Shown here: positions 17,001 through 23,726 of the stretch, piece after piece
How the letters are laid out: each line of letters opens with the position of its first letter
Position numbering within the stretch: position 1 is the stretch's first letter
Source of the DNA: a virus
Reading direction: 5' to 3' (one strand)
Virus record (IMG/VR): IMGVR_UViG_3300028581_000170
Location: 1 to 29,845 of that record
DNA: 29,845 nt
Made by a program: the position numbers and the translations under genes
Notes under the pieces: model-generated
Told to the model about the DNA's origin: nothing
Databases searched by the model: none
What the model saw: the letters and a program-made list of their open reading frames with translations, nothing else

Positions 17001-17721
17001 CAACTACCAAGTAGTAAGCGGTGTCTGCTGATATTCCATATGCTGGTGACTCTACACCACTTAATGTGTTTAATGCAATACCTTCTGGCATTAGCGATAA
17101 GTTTAAACCTAAAGACTGAAAGTTAAACTCTTCTGACCATTGACCAACGGTTATTCCATTTAAATAATAAAGATAGTCATTGGGTGTTGATCCACCTTGA
17201 TTAGATGTTATTTTTATCACTACTCTAAAATTTGTATTTTCATTTACAATTTCAGATGTTTTAGAAACAAATATCCAAGAGTTTTTATCTTCTACATTTA
17301 TTTCATAAGTTTTTAATTTTTCAACTACAGTTGATGTCGTTGTATCTGTATACTGAAATCCAATATCGACAGACTTTATATATTCACTATCAATATATAT
17401 ATGGCTACCAACACAAAATGTACCAAGGCTTGAATTTAAATCTGTAAAATTTATTATATCTGGACTGACACAAACTATGTCTGTTGTTTCAGATATCGGA
17501 ACATTTCCTTCTAGTTTATTTAAATCTATATTTGTAAATGGTGCATTCTTATCCAGTGTTTCTAAAGAGGTAGATCCTCCAGTTACTAACCAGGATTCAC
17601 CCATATTCTGATAGTCTGTGTCTATTAAATTTATATAGTCCACTGCCCCGTCTAATGCCCACAAGGCTATTGGGTGTTCAGCAAATATCTTTTCTGCATA
17701 TAAATTTGATGGGTTAGACAT
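14080..17721 (-). CDS. Very large virion-type protein with LamG-like domain
   Basis: A 1213-residue, Asn/Ser/Tyr/Ile-rich protein with few basic residues. It opens with NLYAEKIFAEHPIALWALD, a start I associate with large structural proteins of actinobacterial phages. Residues about 280-430 look like a laminin-G/concanavalin-type jelly roll: EYTVEFWTRIN, a LTLKIGK strand, LIKNSATLILNGEEVISLNI, then LDCVAIYSYQVPL. Further beta-rich repeats of the same kind follow (for example near YQVPLNVAKRRFVYG and the C-terminal WGSLGISFKSSLDFGNFLGSI with LNGKALF). Such domains usually bind sugars, so a receptor-binding or virion surface role is likely. It has an extended -10 promoter and an AGGAG ribosome site, and sits unusually between the B12 cassette and the head genes rather than with the tail tip genes. 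Confidence 0.75.
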   Translation of the reverse strand: MSNPSNLYAEKIFAEHPIALWALDGAVDYINLIDTDYQNMGESWLVTGGSTSLETLDKNAPFTNIDLNKLEGNVPISETTDIVCVSPDIINFTDLNSSLGTFCVGSHIYIDSEYIKSVDIGFQYTDTTTSTVVEKLKTYEINVEDKNSWIFVSKTSEIVNENTNFRVVIKITSNQGGSTPNDYLYYLNGITVGQWSEEFNFQSLGLNLSLMPEGIALNTLSGVESPAYGISADTAYYLVVDNKLLAKNTGIPLVYGASNATTLNPNPLDEPSLIVPGKGFLNKVGQHKEYTVEFWTRINSNSEIPKKIFGPISSDDGLYVDSGFLTLKIGKIFASHFVGEWFRPMLIQIRLIKNSATLILNGEEVISLNIETNNLELPEQYNEFGKNQDWLGFYSYDDILPVELDCVAIYSYQVPLNVAKRRFVYGQGVVSPEGINSAYGGTSAFIDYSFADYTSNYNYPNFAEWQQGSFDNLTTTENTLRTPEYKLPNIYTSDKSIVSLYSDNKQIQNEESGPVNNYNFITFRPNNTWNTKTCYFNFNTFNILNSQVDAFYGVFSNNNLDSEQVLFKIYNELNNNYFIVKQENNVISYKLYYNGIEEEIYTSSIIEEHQLFSAGVNLTLLADSFGGNVSAFFGNRNYLKVYVAGDGSLSGTFLGRIYSVGFSTTKNLLKIINYFNNNGIAIFDDLSISGVIEEENAIGLIENLSSYTLLPIESYGLYFLDIGISGSWEDYMPLSYFGQYVTDSSGDQFYDLDFLQFNISIPSPTNLIEEETISSWTYEELYNTYSNPVQKTYYDFDNQLKTNWNDYQDAKENSIKLYKYDTTNSVIKSYLTFQYIEDGANLLDSNFTITQPVLDNSIIDIDKYPDWQNTKFEIINNSIIYPTKTVDFNKLAIVYHLEFNVRGILNRPAIVRSLEFASQAFNDNSFNPIGTRFGVNLFPYKKSGIYYDYKSKNPFAIYKGSTPYLYLTKNSGIQVLGDILSLQSRGISFPINESLSSDYLISAVQMWIRYPENKFSSIPTELFEIVYKDDIVKFYSVADSDFGLRARIFAKSVSSNTFLNNIVYYWNGIPVKEPVITSKEWGSLGISFKSSLDFGNFLGSINLNGKALFNNISYYQANNLQQVQKTTTRSWNMVKNNESVDFDWSYYNNNYNWGSALIIGLSDLYGINPSDVYKTYIGTNKIIFDDDNGLTIDSDKVKIYQNITWSTNTALAL

Positions 17722-17738
17722 TTTTCTCCTATACCCTT

Positions 17739-17747
17739 ATTATAGCA
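17739..17747 (-). promoter_or_regulatory. Extended -10 promoter for the LamG-like gene
   Basis: Reads TGCTATAAT on the minus strand, in the 35-base gap behind the adenosyltransferase gene. Leader about 11 bases with an AGGAG ribosome site. No clear -35 box. Confidence 0.6.
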
Positions 17748-17756
17748 GGGGAAGAG

Positions 17757-18251
17757 TTAATTTCTAGGAATCCACAACTTTTCGTTACCCTTATTATGAT
17801 ATCTTGCCATAACAAAAAGTAGGTCCGAAAGCCTGTTTAGATATTTTGGAATATTTATATTTAATCCATCTACCTTCCAAACCTCACGTTCTGCCCTTCT
17901 AACGATAGTCCTTGCATTATGAAGAGGTCCTGTAGGCAAAACAAAAGAATGAAGTGGCTCTAGATGCTCATTATAATCATCAATTATATTTTCTAAATAA
18001 GTAATTCTTTCTTCTGATATTGTTATTGTTGGAGCGCCAGAGAGTTCTGCACCTAAGTCAAATAGGTCACTCTGTATTCTGTCTATAATGTCATTATGAT
18101 ATTCCGTCGCCATTCCAATAGCAGAGTTAGCCTCATCTACTGATCCAATTGCTTCAATCAAAAAACTGCTCTTATCTATTCTTTCATTGGTAGCGGTAGA
18201 GGTTTTTCCGTCATCACCAGTTTTTGTATATATACGAGTTAGATGAACCAT
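17757..18251 (-). CDS. Cob(I)alamin adenosyltransferase, PduO type
   Basis: A 164-residue protein with all the PduO-family landmarks: RIYTKTGDDGKTS (residues 6-18, ATP-binding loop), GSVDEANSAIG (36-46), FVLPTG (103-108), RTIVRRAERE (114-123) and YLNRLSDLLFVMARY (137-151). The enzyme transfers the adenosyl group of ATP to cob(I)alamin to make coenzyme B12. Length is slightly below the usual 180-200 because the C-terminal tail is short, but no core motif is missing. The ATG shares one base with the stop codon of the 54-residue gene before it (TAATG). It is the last gene of an operon starting with a B12-dependent ribonucleotide reductase, so it very likely supplies that enzyme's cofactor. An unusual gene for a phage. 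Confidence 0.92.
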   Translation of the reverse strand: MVHLTRIYTKTGDDGKTSTATNERIDKSSFLIEAIGSVDEANSAIGMATEYHNDIIDRIQSDLFDLGAELSGAPTITISEERITYLENIIDDYNEHLEPLHSFVLPTGPLHNARTIVRRAEREVWKVDGLNINIPKYLNRLSDLLFVMARYHNKGNEKLWIPRN

Positions 18252-18415
18252 TAGTGTCCTGTCAAAGAGCGCCAGATATCGATTGTAATTTTATTGGCCA
18301 CATGAAGTGCAGCCAAATTAATGACCAGTTGCAATAGATATTGTATAGTCTTTGGTTTACGCTTTTGTATTGGAAATTGGATAACATTATCCAAATGTTT
18401 ATAGGCTAGTTTCAT
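18251..18415 (-). CDS. Overlooked 54-residue protein in the B12 cassette
   Basis: A short frame fills exactly the gap between the DUF4430 gene and the adenosyltransferase gene. Its ATG overlaps the preceding stop in ATGA, and its TAA overlaps the next ATG in TAATG, so it is coupled on both sides and the operon has no untranslated spacer here. The protein starts MKLAYKHLDNVIQFPIQKRK, is basic in the N-terminal half, and then has an amphipathic to hydrophobic helix (IQYLLQLVINLAALHVA, residues 25-40) before WRSLTGH. I do not recognise a family. The helix is short for a membrane span but could lie on a membrane or bind a partner. Confidence 0.7.
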   Translation of the reverse strand: MKLAYKHLDNVIQFPIQKRKPKTIQYLLQLVINLAALHVANKITIDIWRSLTGH

Positions 18416-18864
18416 GGAAATATAACATTTCCGTTATCTGCAAAAACTAAACCAATAGAATCTCCTGGGCTTAAGAATTGTTGATCAACTGCTAACTGTC
18501 CCCAACCCCACTCTTTTCTAGGAAAAGGAATTGTTTGTTTTTCTTTAATGATTATTGCCCAATATGCTTTTTCTGATGGCATTGTGTCACAAGACTCTAC
18601 CTTTGCATTTGGCAAACCATTAACTCTACATACAACCGATAGACCATATTTCTTAGTGCCTTCTATTTTAAGGTTTGCTTTCTTTAAAACATCTAAAGCA
18701 ATTGCTTTTCCAGATACCTCTATACATTTTGTTGATTTTGTTCCACCATCTAATGGGCCATAATTAATATAAAGATTAACACAACTTTCATCTGGTTTAT
18801 TTATAATTGAAAAACCACCAAGAACTAGCCCAGCAGTTATAGCCAACGTTAATATCTTTTTCAT
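18412..18864 (-). CDS. Exported DUF4430 / transcobalamin-C-like protein
   Basis: A 150-residue protein with an N-terminal signal peptide (KK, then a hydrophobic stretch to about residue 20) and no lipobox, so it would be secreted or remain anchored. The rest matches the plan of DUF4430, a domain related to the C-terminal part of transcobalamin: a first strand VNLYINYG, IALDVLKKA (the 'aldvL' helix), YGLSVVCRVNGLP, SCD, YWAIIIK (101-107), WGWG (119-122) and a final LSPGDSIGLVF. Four cysteines (28, 47, 79, 92) could form two disulfides. It has an AAGGGGGA ribosome site 9 bases behind the B12-dependent reductase gene. In bacteria such domains occur near cobalamin transporters, so a role in B12 capture is inferred; direct ligand binding cannot be shown here. 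Confidence 0.65.
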   Translation of the reverse strand: MKKILTLAITAGLVLGGFSIINKPDESCVNLYINYGPLDGGTKSTKCIEVSGKAIALDVLKKANLKIEGTKKYGLSVVCRVNGLPNAKVESCDTMPSEKAYWAIIIKEKQTIPFPRKEWGWGQLAVDQQFLSPGDSIGLVFADNGNVIFP

Positions 18865-18873
18865 TTTTCCCCC

Positions 18874-20904
18874 TTAGTAAAGTTTAATTTCACAGGCATC
18901 TGTACTGCAATAAGCCTCACCCTGTGCCTCTAGGTTTTCTACTCCATCATAAATTGCGGACCAATCAATCTTTGCAATTTTTCCAACATAAGAGTTATAT
19001 TCTTCTTTTGTAATATTATTATATGGTTGTTGAGGGAATGTTTCATTACCCATTGGCAAAAATGAAACAGCCTTCAATTCTCCTTCATAAAGATGAAGCG
19101 CTGGAGCAACATGTTTTTTTTCTGTTTCCTTATCAAAAGATAGGGTTACAGAAACCCCATTATCAGACCAATATTTTTGAGCGGTTGCTGCCAAACCAAT
19201 TTTTTCAAAAAGACTTACATCTTTTTCAGAACGTGGATGTCCAGATGCTACTGGGAAATATACTACTGAGGTGTTAGCAGAAACTAAGTCTGCTTCAACT
19301 TTATACCCTGCTGCTTTAAATAAATGAAGCATTGGGTCTGTATTTCCAAACCTTATAGCACGTAAATAAAATTCTCCTCCTGGACCCCAATGAACTCCTG
19401 GTGTTGCACCAGATAATAATGATACAGATCCTGAAGGTTTGACGGTAGTTACACGAATTGATTCACGTACACATAGCCATTCTGAGTATGAGTGATCATA
19501 CTGACGAATCCTCTTATACCCTTCGTCCATCCACTTACGAAGTGCTGGCATTCCTTTTGTATCAGCAAAGGATGCAATACCAGTTAGAGATGTTCCAATG
19601 CGACGATTGCGTTGCATAATTCCATTTGTGGTTTGCCAATGTGTTGGCATAAGAGTAACAGTCTTACCGTATAAATATGCAAACTTTAATGTACGAAGAA
19701 AATCTTCTCTATCATCATGACGATTTAGATGAACCTCTACTAATGTACATAATTCGTAAGATTCTAATGGTTGTTCTGCACATGGATTAAAACCCATTAC
19801 ACGATAGTCTTTCCCGTCTGGTGCATCTGCTAGTCTTCCGTAATTACGAGCAACATCTAGCCAAATAAATCCTGGCTCTCCGTTGTCTGCAATTAAATCA
19901 ACATAATCTTCATAGTTTGTTCCAACCTCTGCAGCAATAGAGTTGTTAGACATCCAAGCCCATCCTGGATTTTTTGGATCATAAGAGTTACGTTCTGGAA
20001 AAACCTCTGCATTTTTTAAATTACTAAAATCTTTATCTTCAGGATTACCTAAAGCGAGGGTAGCAGAACGACGAACATTACCAGAAACAACACATGTACC
20101 AATAAGGTTTACAATATCTACTATTGCACGAGAATCAAATTTATCCCCTGCTCTAGATCCTACAATCTTTGTGATACGGTTATGTAAATCTATTAATGGT
20201 TCTGGACCACTGGCTACCCCGCCAAAACCCTTGATGGGTGCCCCCAAAGGCCTAATAAGGTCATATGTGAACTGTTGTATGGGTTGGTTTGGGCGAAGGT
20301 ATGAGTTTATTAATAACCTTACAGATTCAACCCAGCCTTCTCTAGTATCAGGAATTTCATATATTGATGGTGGCTCAGTTGGATCATAAATTACCATTTC
20401 TTTTTCTTGTCCAAGAGTATCAAACCCTACACCTATACCCAACATTAATGCATCCATTACCCAAGAAAATAGGGCGCCAGGATCATTGCGGTCAATATCA
20501 CGAGTAGATACCATCGCACAATTTTGTAGGGAAGCAGAGTTGCGCTTGTCCGTAGTCATAGGAGTTCCAAAAGCCCATAAGCCACGACCAGGAGGTGTCC
20601 ACTTTAAGTTAAATAGACGATCATATGCTTCTTGAGCAGACTTTTGTCCTTTGTTGTCGTTCCAAGGCAGACGATTTTCTTTTGCCCAGTTTTTTTGAAC
20701 TGAATACATACCCTCAATTACACGTTTACAAACCTCATACCACCTTTCTTTTGTACCATCTTCTTTCATACGTGAATAAGTGCGTATAAAGGTTACCTCA
20801 CCAAGAGAGTTTGATCCAGCATCTGAGAATCCAAATGGAGGTGGAGTGTCTTTGTATTTTGCTACGAAGTCTTCTAGTAAACGAAAAGAAAAAATATCTG
20901 ACAT
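18874..20904 (-). CDS. nrdJ: Adenosylcobalamin-dependent ribonucleotide reductase (class II)
   Basis: A 676-residue enzyme of the monomeric class II type (Lactobacillus leichmannii RTPR-like, which has about 740 residues). Visible catalytic parts: GRGLWAFGTP (107-114), Cys129 in SLQNCAMVS, the NPCAEQPLE loop with Asn373, Cys375 (thiyl radical site) and Glu377, Cys386 as partner of Cys129, the PSGSVSLLSGATPG phosphate loop (490-503), and the C-terminal Cys666/Cys671 pair that relays electrons from thioredoxin. It reduces ribonucleotides (triphosphates in the RTPR type) to deoxyribonucleotides without oxygen, using adenosylcobalamin. It heads a four-gene operon ending in a cobalamin adenosyltransferase. 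The ATG follows a leader of about 55 bases with a weak ribosome site. All active site residues are present, so it should be functional. Confidence 0.95.
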   Translation of the reverse strand: MSDIFSFRLLEDFVAKYKDTPPPFGFSDAGSNSLGEVTFIRTYSRMKEDGTKERWYEVCKRVIEGMYSVQKNWAKENRLPWNDNKGQKSAQEAYDRLFNLKWTPPGRGLWAFGTPMTTDKRNSASLQNCAMVSTRDIDRNDPGALFSWVMDALMLGIGVGFDTLGQEKEMVIYDPTEPPSIYEIPDTREGWVESVRLLINSYLRPNQPIQQFTYDLIRPLGAPIKGFGGVASGPEPLIDLHNRITKIVGSRAGDKFDSRAIVDIVNLIGTCVVSGNVRRSATLALGNPEDKDFSNLKNAEVFPERNSYDPKNPGWAWMSNNSIAAEVGTNYEDYVDLIADNGEPGFIWLDVARNYGRLADAPDGKDYRVMGFNPCAEQPLESYELCTLVEVHLNRHDDREDFLRTLKFAYLYGKTVTLMPTHWQTTNGIMQRNRRIGTSLTGIASFADTKGMPALRKWMDEGYKRIRQYDHSYSEWLCVRESIRVTTVKPSGSVSLLSGATPGVHWGPGGEFYLRAIRFGNTDPMLHLFKAAGYKVEADLVSANTSVVYFPVASGHPRSEKDVSLFEKIGLAATAQKYWSDNGVSVTLSFDKETEKKHVAPALHLYEGELKAVSFLPMGNETFPQQPYNNITKEEYNSYVGKIAKIDWSAIYDGVENLEAQGEAYCSTDACEIKLY

Positions 20905-20938
20905 GAATTTTCCAACTTTCTAATAAAAATATAGCGAG

Positions 20939-20959
20939 TACTTTAATAATTGTAAAGTA
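20939..20959. repeat. Inverted repeat at the predicted start of the reductase mRNA
   Basis: A perfect 7-bp inverted repeat (TACTTTA / TAAAGTA) with a 7-base centre. Its outer edge coincides with the predicted +1 of the reductase promoter, so the mRNA would begin with a small stem-loop, or the site could be an operator. No T tract follows, so it is not a terminator. Confidence 0.45.
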
Positions 20960-20965
20960 GTGTTA

Positions 20966-20974
20966 AGTATATCA
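20966..20974 (-). promoter_or_regulatory. Extended -10 promoter for the B12 cassette
   Basis: Reads TGATATACT on the minus strand inside the largest intergenic gap of the window (20905-21078, very AT-rich). A T7A7 palindrome lies just upstream (about 20977-20991) and could act as an UP-like element. No consensus -35 box. Apart from this promoter, the inverted repeat behind it and AT-rich filler, I see nothing else in the gap; in particular no cobalamin riboswitch. Confidence 0.55.
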
Positions 20975-21078
20975 TAATTTTTTTAAAAAAATAAGCATAA
21001 CTAACGAGTATAAACCTTTACTTTATCTTAAAGACTTTGTTTTTAGTTAAGCACTAAAGAATATTTTAATATTTTAAA

Positions 21079-21798
21079 TTAATCTATAATATTCCATTCT
21101 TGTTTTTTTGTTTTTAAAAAAAGTTCATACTGTTCAGAAACTTTATCAATTAATTTTTTTGCATGCTGGTCAGCAAAGTTTTGAAAAAATAATCGTTTTT
21201 CTTTGTACTCTTTAGATTCTTGTTCTTTAATTGGATAAGAGTGAAACCTCATTAATCCATTTTCACCATAATCTTCAAATGTTTTAAAACTGTTTATCAT
21301 TTTATATCTATTAAGTTTTTTAACTTCATGAAATATGTCGTATTTATTCATTATTAAATCATAAATTTTATCTTCATTATTGTTAAAAATTTCTATTGGA
21401 ACACATACTACATTTTTATATTTTTTTTCTAAAGAAAAATATTTTGTAAAATTGTTAATTTCATGAAACAAGTAACGATTAAGTTCTTTAATGGGAAGAT
21501 CTGGTTCATTGTATCCATACATCAACAAAGATGAAACAATGCTTTTTTGTGGATCTCTAAGCGGAACAACATGAATAATTTCTTTATGATGTAAATATTC
21601 TCCATCTTCTATAAAAATATTGGGACTATGATTTTCATCTGCTGAATTAAGTGCTATCCAGTTATTATCAACTGATATAAAATAAAAACTTGATTTTACA
21701 TAGTTGGTTGAACATCTTCTTGGCCCATCCACAAAAAGTACCTTATGCCCTAGGTTTTTTGTTTCTTCAATTAATGTCTTATATGTAAAATATTCCAT
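21079..21798 (-). CDS. Sulfotransferase-like P-loop protein
   Basis: A 239-residue protein. Residues 20-34 (VLFVDGPRRCSTNYV) look like the 5'-phosphosulfate-binding loop of sulfotransferases, with Arg replacing the usual Lys. Residues 79-92 (PLRDPQKSIVSSLL) resemble the 3'-phosphate-binding motif, with Arg81 and Ser89 at the standard spacing. The rest is helical and rich in Lys, Asn and Glu, as expected for the fold. It is the last gene of the oxygenase island and has no clear ribosome site of its own. A sulfotransferase would move sulfate from PAPS to a hydroxyl or amine, which would fit downstream of hydroxylating enzymes; a different phosphotransfer role is possible. The substrate is unknown. 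Confidence 0.5.
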   Translation of the reverse strand: MEYFTYKTLIEETKNLGHKVLFVDGPRRCSTNYVKSSFYFISVDNNWIALNSADENHSPNIFIEDGEYLHHKEIIHVVPLRDPQKSIVSSLLMYGYNEPDLPIKELNRYLFHEINNFTKYFSLEKKYKNVVCVPIEIFNNNEDKIYDLIMNKYDIFHEVKKLNRYKMINSFKTFEDYGENGLMRFHSYPIKEQESKEYKEKRLFFQNFADQHAKKLIDKVSEQYELFLKTKKQEWNIID

Positions 21799-21816
21799 TT
21801 TAACTATAACGTATTT

Positions 21817-22440
21817 TTATTTTTTTAATGTATAACATACATTTAAAACACATCTAAACTGTTTTGTATTTGTTGTGTAGTTTGAGTGAAACTGATGTCC
21901 ATTAAACCTTATTGCTTTTCCTGCTTTTGGGGAAACACTTTTTATAATTTCTGGATTATCCATATTATCACCAAGCCACTTATTATAAAAAACGGTATCT
22001 CCATCAACATTATGAAGATAATACAAAAACACATCATGTTTTATAATTGTATCAACATGAGCATAGTGCAATGAATTGTCATTATCCATGCCAGTGATTG
22101 CTATTCTAGACCTTAAAATTTTGTCATATTTTATATTGTGTTTATTACAAAATTTATCAAAAATATCTTTAAAATCTTTTAGTTCTAAATCACCTAAAAC
22201 CATAAAAAATGGTTTTGAATCTTGGTCGTTAAATGCTAAAGGGGTTTCAGTATATGGGAAAACTCCTTTTTGGCTGTCTTTAATAATTTCAAGACCATTT
22301 GTAACCCTCCATTTAGGCAATGGGGTTTCTTTGTGTCCATTATTTCTAAATATTTTATTAATAAAATCGTGTTGATCTTCTAGTGTTAAAAAATTATCAT
22401 CTTCTATAATGTAATCTTCTGATTTGTTTAATTCTTCCAT
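21817..22440 (-). CDS. 2-oxoglutarate/Fe(II) oxygenase-like protein
   Basis: A 207-residue protein with a jelly-roll oxygenase C-terminal half. Iron ligands: His128 and Asp130 in YAHVDT, and a distal His (His185, or His182) in RFNGHQFHSN; Arg196 in QFRCVLN is placed to hold 2-oxoglutarate. The strands between (HDVFLYYLHNVDGDTVFYNK) are typical of the double-stranded beta helix. Enzymes of this kind hydroxylate proteins, sugars, lipids or nucleotides using oxygen and 2-oxoglutarate. The ATG has an AAAAAGGAG ribosome site, and a TATAAT box (22456-22461) overlaps the end of the gene before, so a weak internal promoter is possible. It differs strongly from the other oxygenases in the island. Substrate unknown. 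Confidence 0.78.
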   Translation of the reverse strand: MEELNKSEDYIIEDDNFLTLEDQHDFINKIFRNNGHKETPLPKWRVTNGLEIIKDSQKGVFPYTETPLAFNDQDSKPFFMVLGDLELKDFKDIFDKFCNKHNIKYDKILRSRIAITGMDNDNSLHYAHVDTIIKHDVFLYYLHNVDGDTVFYNKWLGDNMDNPEIIKSVSPKAGKAIRFNGHQFHSNYTTNTKQFRCVLNVCYTLKK

Positions 22441-22463
22441 TTTTTCTCCTTTTTAATTATACA

Positions 22464-23138
22464 CTATTCTTGACCAGTTGAAGATCTTGCAAAATCTAAA
22501 GGTACGTTATGATACCAATTTGGCAGTGCATACCTTGGACCTTTTGTTATTGGATGAACTTCATGAATATATAAAAAGTTAGATGGAAAAAATAATACAC
22601 TTCCTGGCTCTGGTTTAATTTTAATATTTGACTGTCTAAACTCTAACTCTCCACCTTCATAGTCATTGTTTAAATAAAGCAAAACAGATAAAACTCTTGT
22701 GCTAACCCCTTGATCTTGATGTGCTGGTAAATGTCCAGAATAATCATATCTTAATAAGTGCATATTGCTTTCTCTTGATTTAATATTTTTTTCTGCCCAT
22801 GGATATAACTCTGTTGAGTAGTGAGTTAATGTACTTTCTAGTGCCCCAAACAATTGAGAAGAGATGTTTGTTTGTTCTTTTTTATAAACATCGGTTTCTT
22901 GTATATCTTTTACTTGTGGAATAAATTTTTGTAAACAAAATGTTTCTTTGTTTCCACTTTCGTTTTTCCAAGGAGTCCATGGCCTTACTGAAGTTTCAGA
23001 AGAAGAAATTTTTTCCTCACTCAATCTTTTATCTAAGAATTCAATTTCTGATATCAGTATTTCTGGATTTTTTATTATATTTTTATAATAAACTAAGCCC
23101 AAATCTAAAACTTCAAAATCAACTTTATTTGAATTCAT
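22464..23138 (-). CDS. Prolyl-4-hydroxylase-type 2OG/Fe(II) oxygenase
   Basis: A 224-residue protein that is the most canonical oxygenase of the island. Its C-terminal half reads as a P4H-type domain: His140 and Asp142 in PAHQDQG, then VLSVLLYLNNDYEGGELEF, IKPEPGSVLFFPS, and His192 in YIHEVHPITKGPRY with Arg202 binding 2-oxoglutarate. All three iron ligands and the Arg are present, so it should be active. The ATG at 23138 overlaps the preceding gene by 14 bases; an earlier in-frame ATG at 23195 would give a 71-base overlap and has no ribosome site. P4H-like enzymes hydroxylate proline or other residues in proteins; in phages the targets are generally unknown. Confidence 0.85.
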   Translation of the reverse strand: MNSNKVDFEVLDLGLVYYKNIIKNPEILISEIEFLDKRLSEEKISSSETSVRPWTPWKNESGNKETFCLQKFIPQVKDIQETDVYKKEQTNISSQLFGALESTLTHYSTELYPWAEKNIKSRESNMHLLRYDYSGHLPAHQDQGVSTRVLSVLLYLNNDYEGGELEFRQSNIKIKPEPGSVLFFPSNFLYIHEVHPITKGPRYALPNWYHNVPLDFARSSTGQE

Positions 23139-23718
23139 GATGTTGCGCTTCCCATCTTGGATATTTATCTTCTCCAAGAAAGTCTGGATCTGCATTAGTT
23201 GGAATGCTAGTGTGCATATATAAAGCAGTGTACCTGTGTCCCGCTGTGACTTCGGTTATTCCATGTATATACTCTGATCCAGCACTTGGAAAAAATACTG
23301 CAGAATATTGTTTTGGTTGATACTCAAATCTTTGATTTGGGAAATAAATTTTTCCTCCAGTATATTCAGATTCGTGGTTTAGATACATGATTGTGCTCCA
23401 CTCAATAAAAGGTTCTGGATCTTGTGCGTCTAAATGTAATGCACCCTTCGTTCCCGCTGTCCAGTGTGATCCAAAGGCTTTAAATGTGTATATCGGATTA
23501 ATAAATCCGTTTAACTCTTTGTGCTTTTGGTTTGCAAGGATAGAGTATTTTTTTAATATATTCATGACAATATTGTTGTATGGCAGCGAAGTACCCCCAT
23601 ATCTACCCTTATAGTATTCTGGATAAGGGTTTACTTCAGATGGAAAATTTTGTTCTTTAATTAATACTTCTGCATCTTCTTTTTCTATAAAGTTTTCTAC
23701 TATATTAATTCTATGCAT
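23125..23718 (-). CDS. 2OG/Fe(II) oxygenase, P4H-like
   Basis: A 197-residue protein with a complete 2OG/Fe(II) motif set: His95 and Asp97 in ALHLDAQD, STIMYLNHESEYTGGKIYF (GG turn before a strand), a FFPS strand, His152 in YIHGITEV and Arg162 in GHRYTALYMH. It resembles the following gene (22464-23138) in the order and spacing of these motifs, so the two are probably distant paralogs within one family. A TAGGTG ribosome site precedes the ATG. Its target is unknown; the place next to a glycosyltransferase-like gene suggests a protein or glycan target. Confidence 0.85.
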   Translation of the reverse strand: MHRINIVENFIEKEDAEVLIKEQNFPSEVNPYPEYYKGRYGGTSLPYNNIVMNILKKYSILANQKHKELNGFINPIYTFKAFGSHWTAGTKGALHLDAQDPEPFIEWSTIMYLNHESEYTGGKIYFPNQRFEYQPKQYSAVFFPSAGSEYIHGITEVTAGHRYTALYMHTSIPTNADPDFLGEDKYPRWEAQHHEFK

Positions 23719-23726
23719 TTTAACAC

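Noticed and set aside
20905-20965. Cobalamin riboswitch before the B12-dependent reductase
   Set aside because: The leader is only about 55 bases, far too short for the roughly 200-base element, and no B12-box-like sequence is visible.
20977-20991. T7A7 palindrome as a bidirectional terminator
   Set aside because: An all-AT stem would be too weak to terminate and there is no loop; it is more likely AT-rich promoter DNA.
22456-22461. TATAAT box before the oxygenase gene at 22440 as a full promoter
   Set aside because: It has no TGN extension and no -35 match, and lies at the end of a coding gene in very AT-rich DNA; mentioned only as a possible weak internal promoter.
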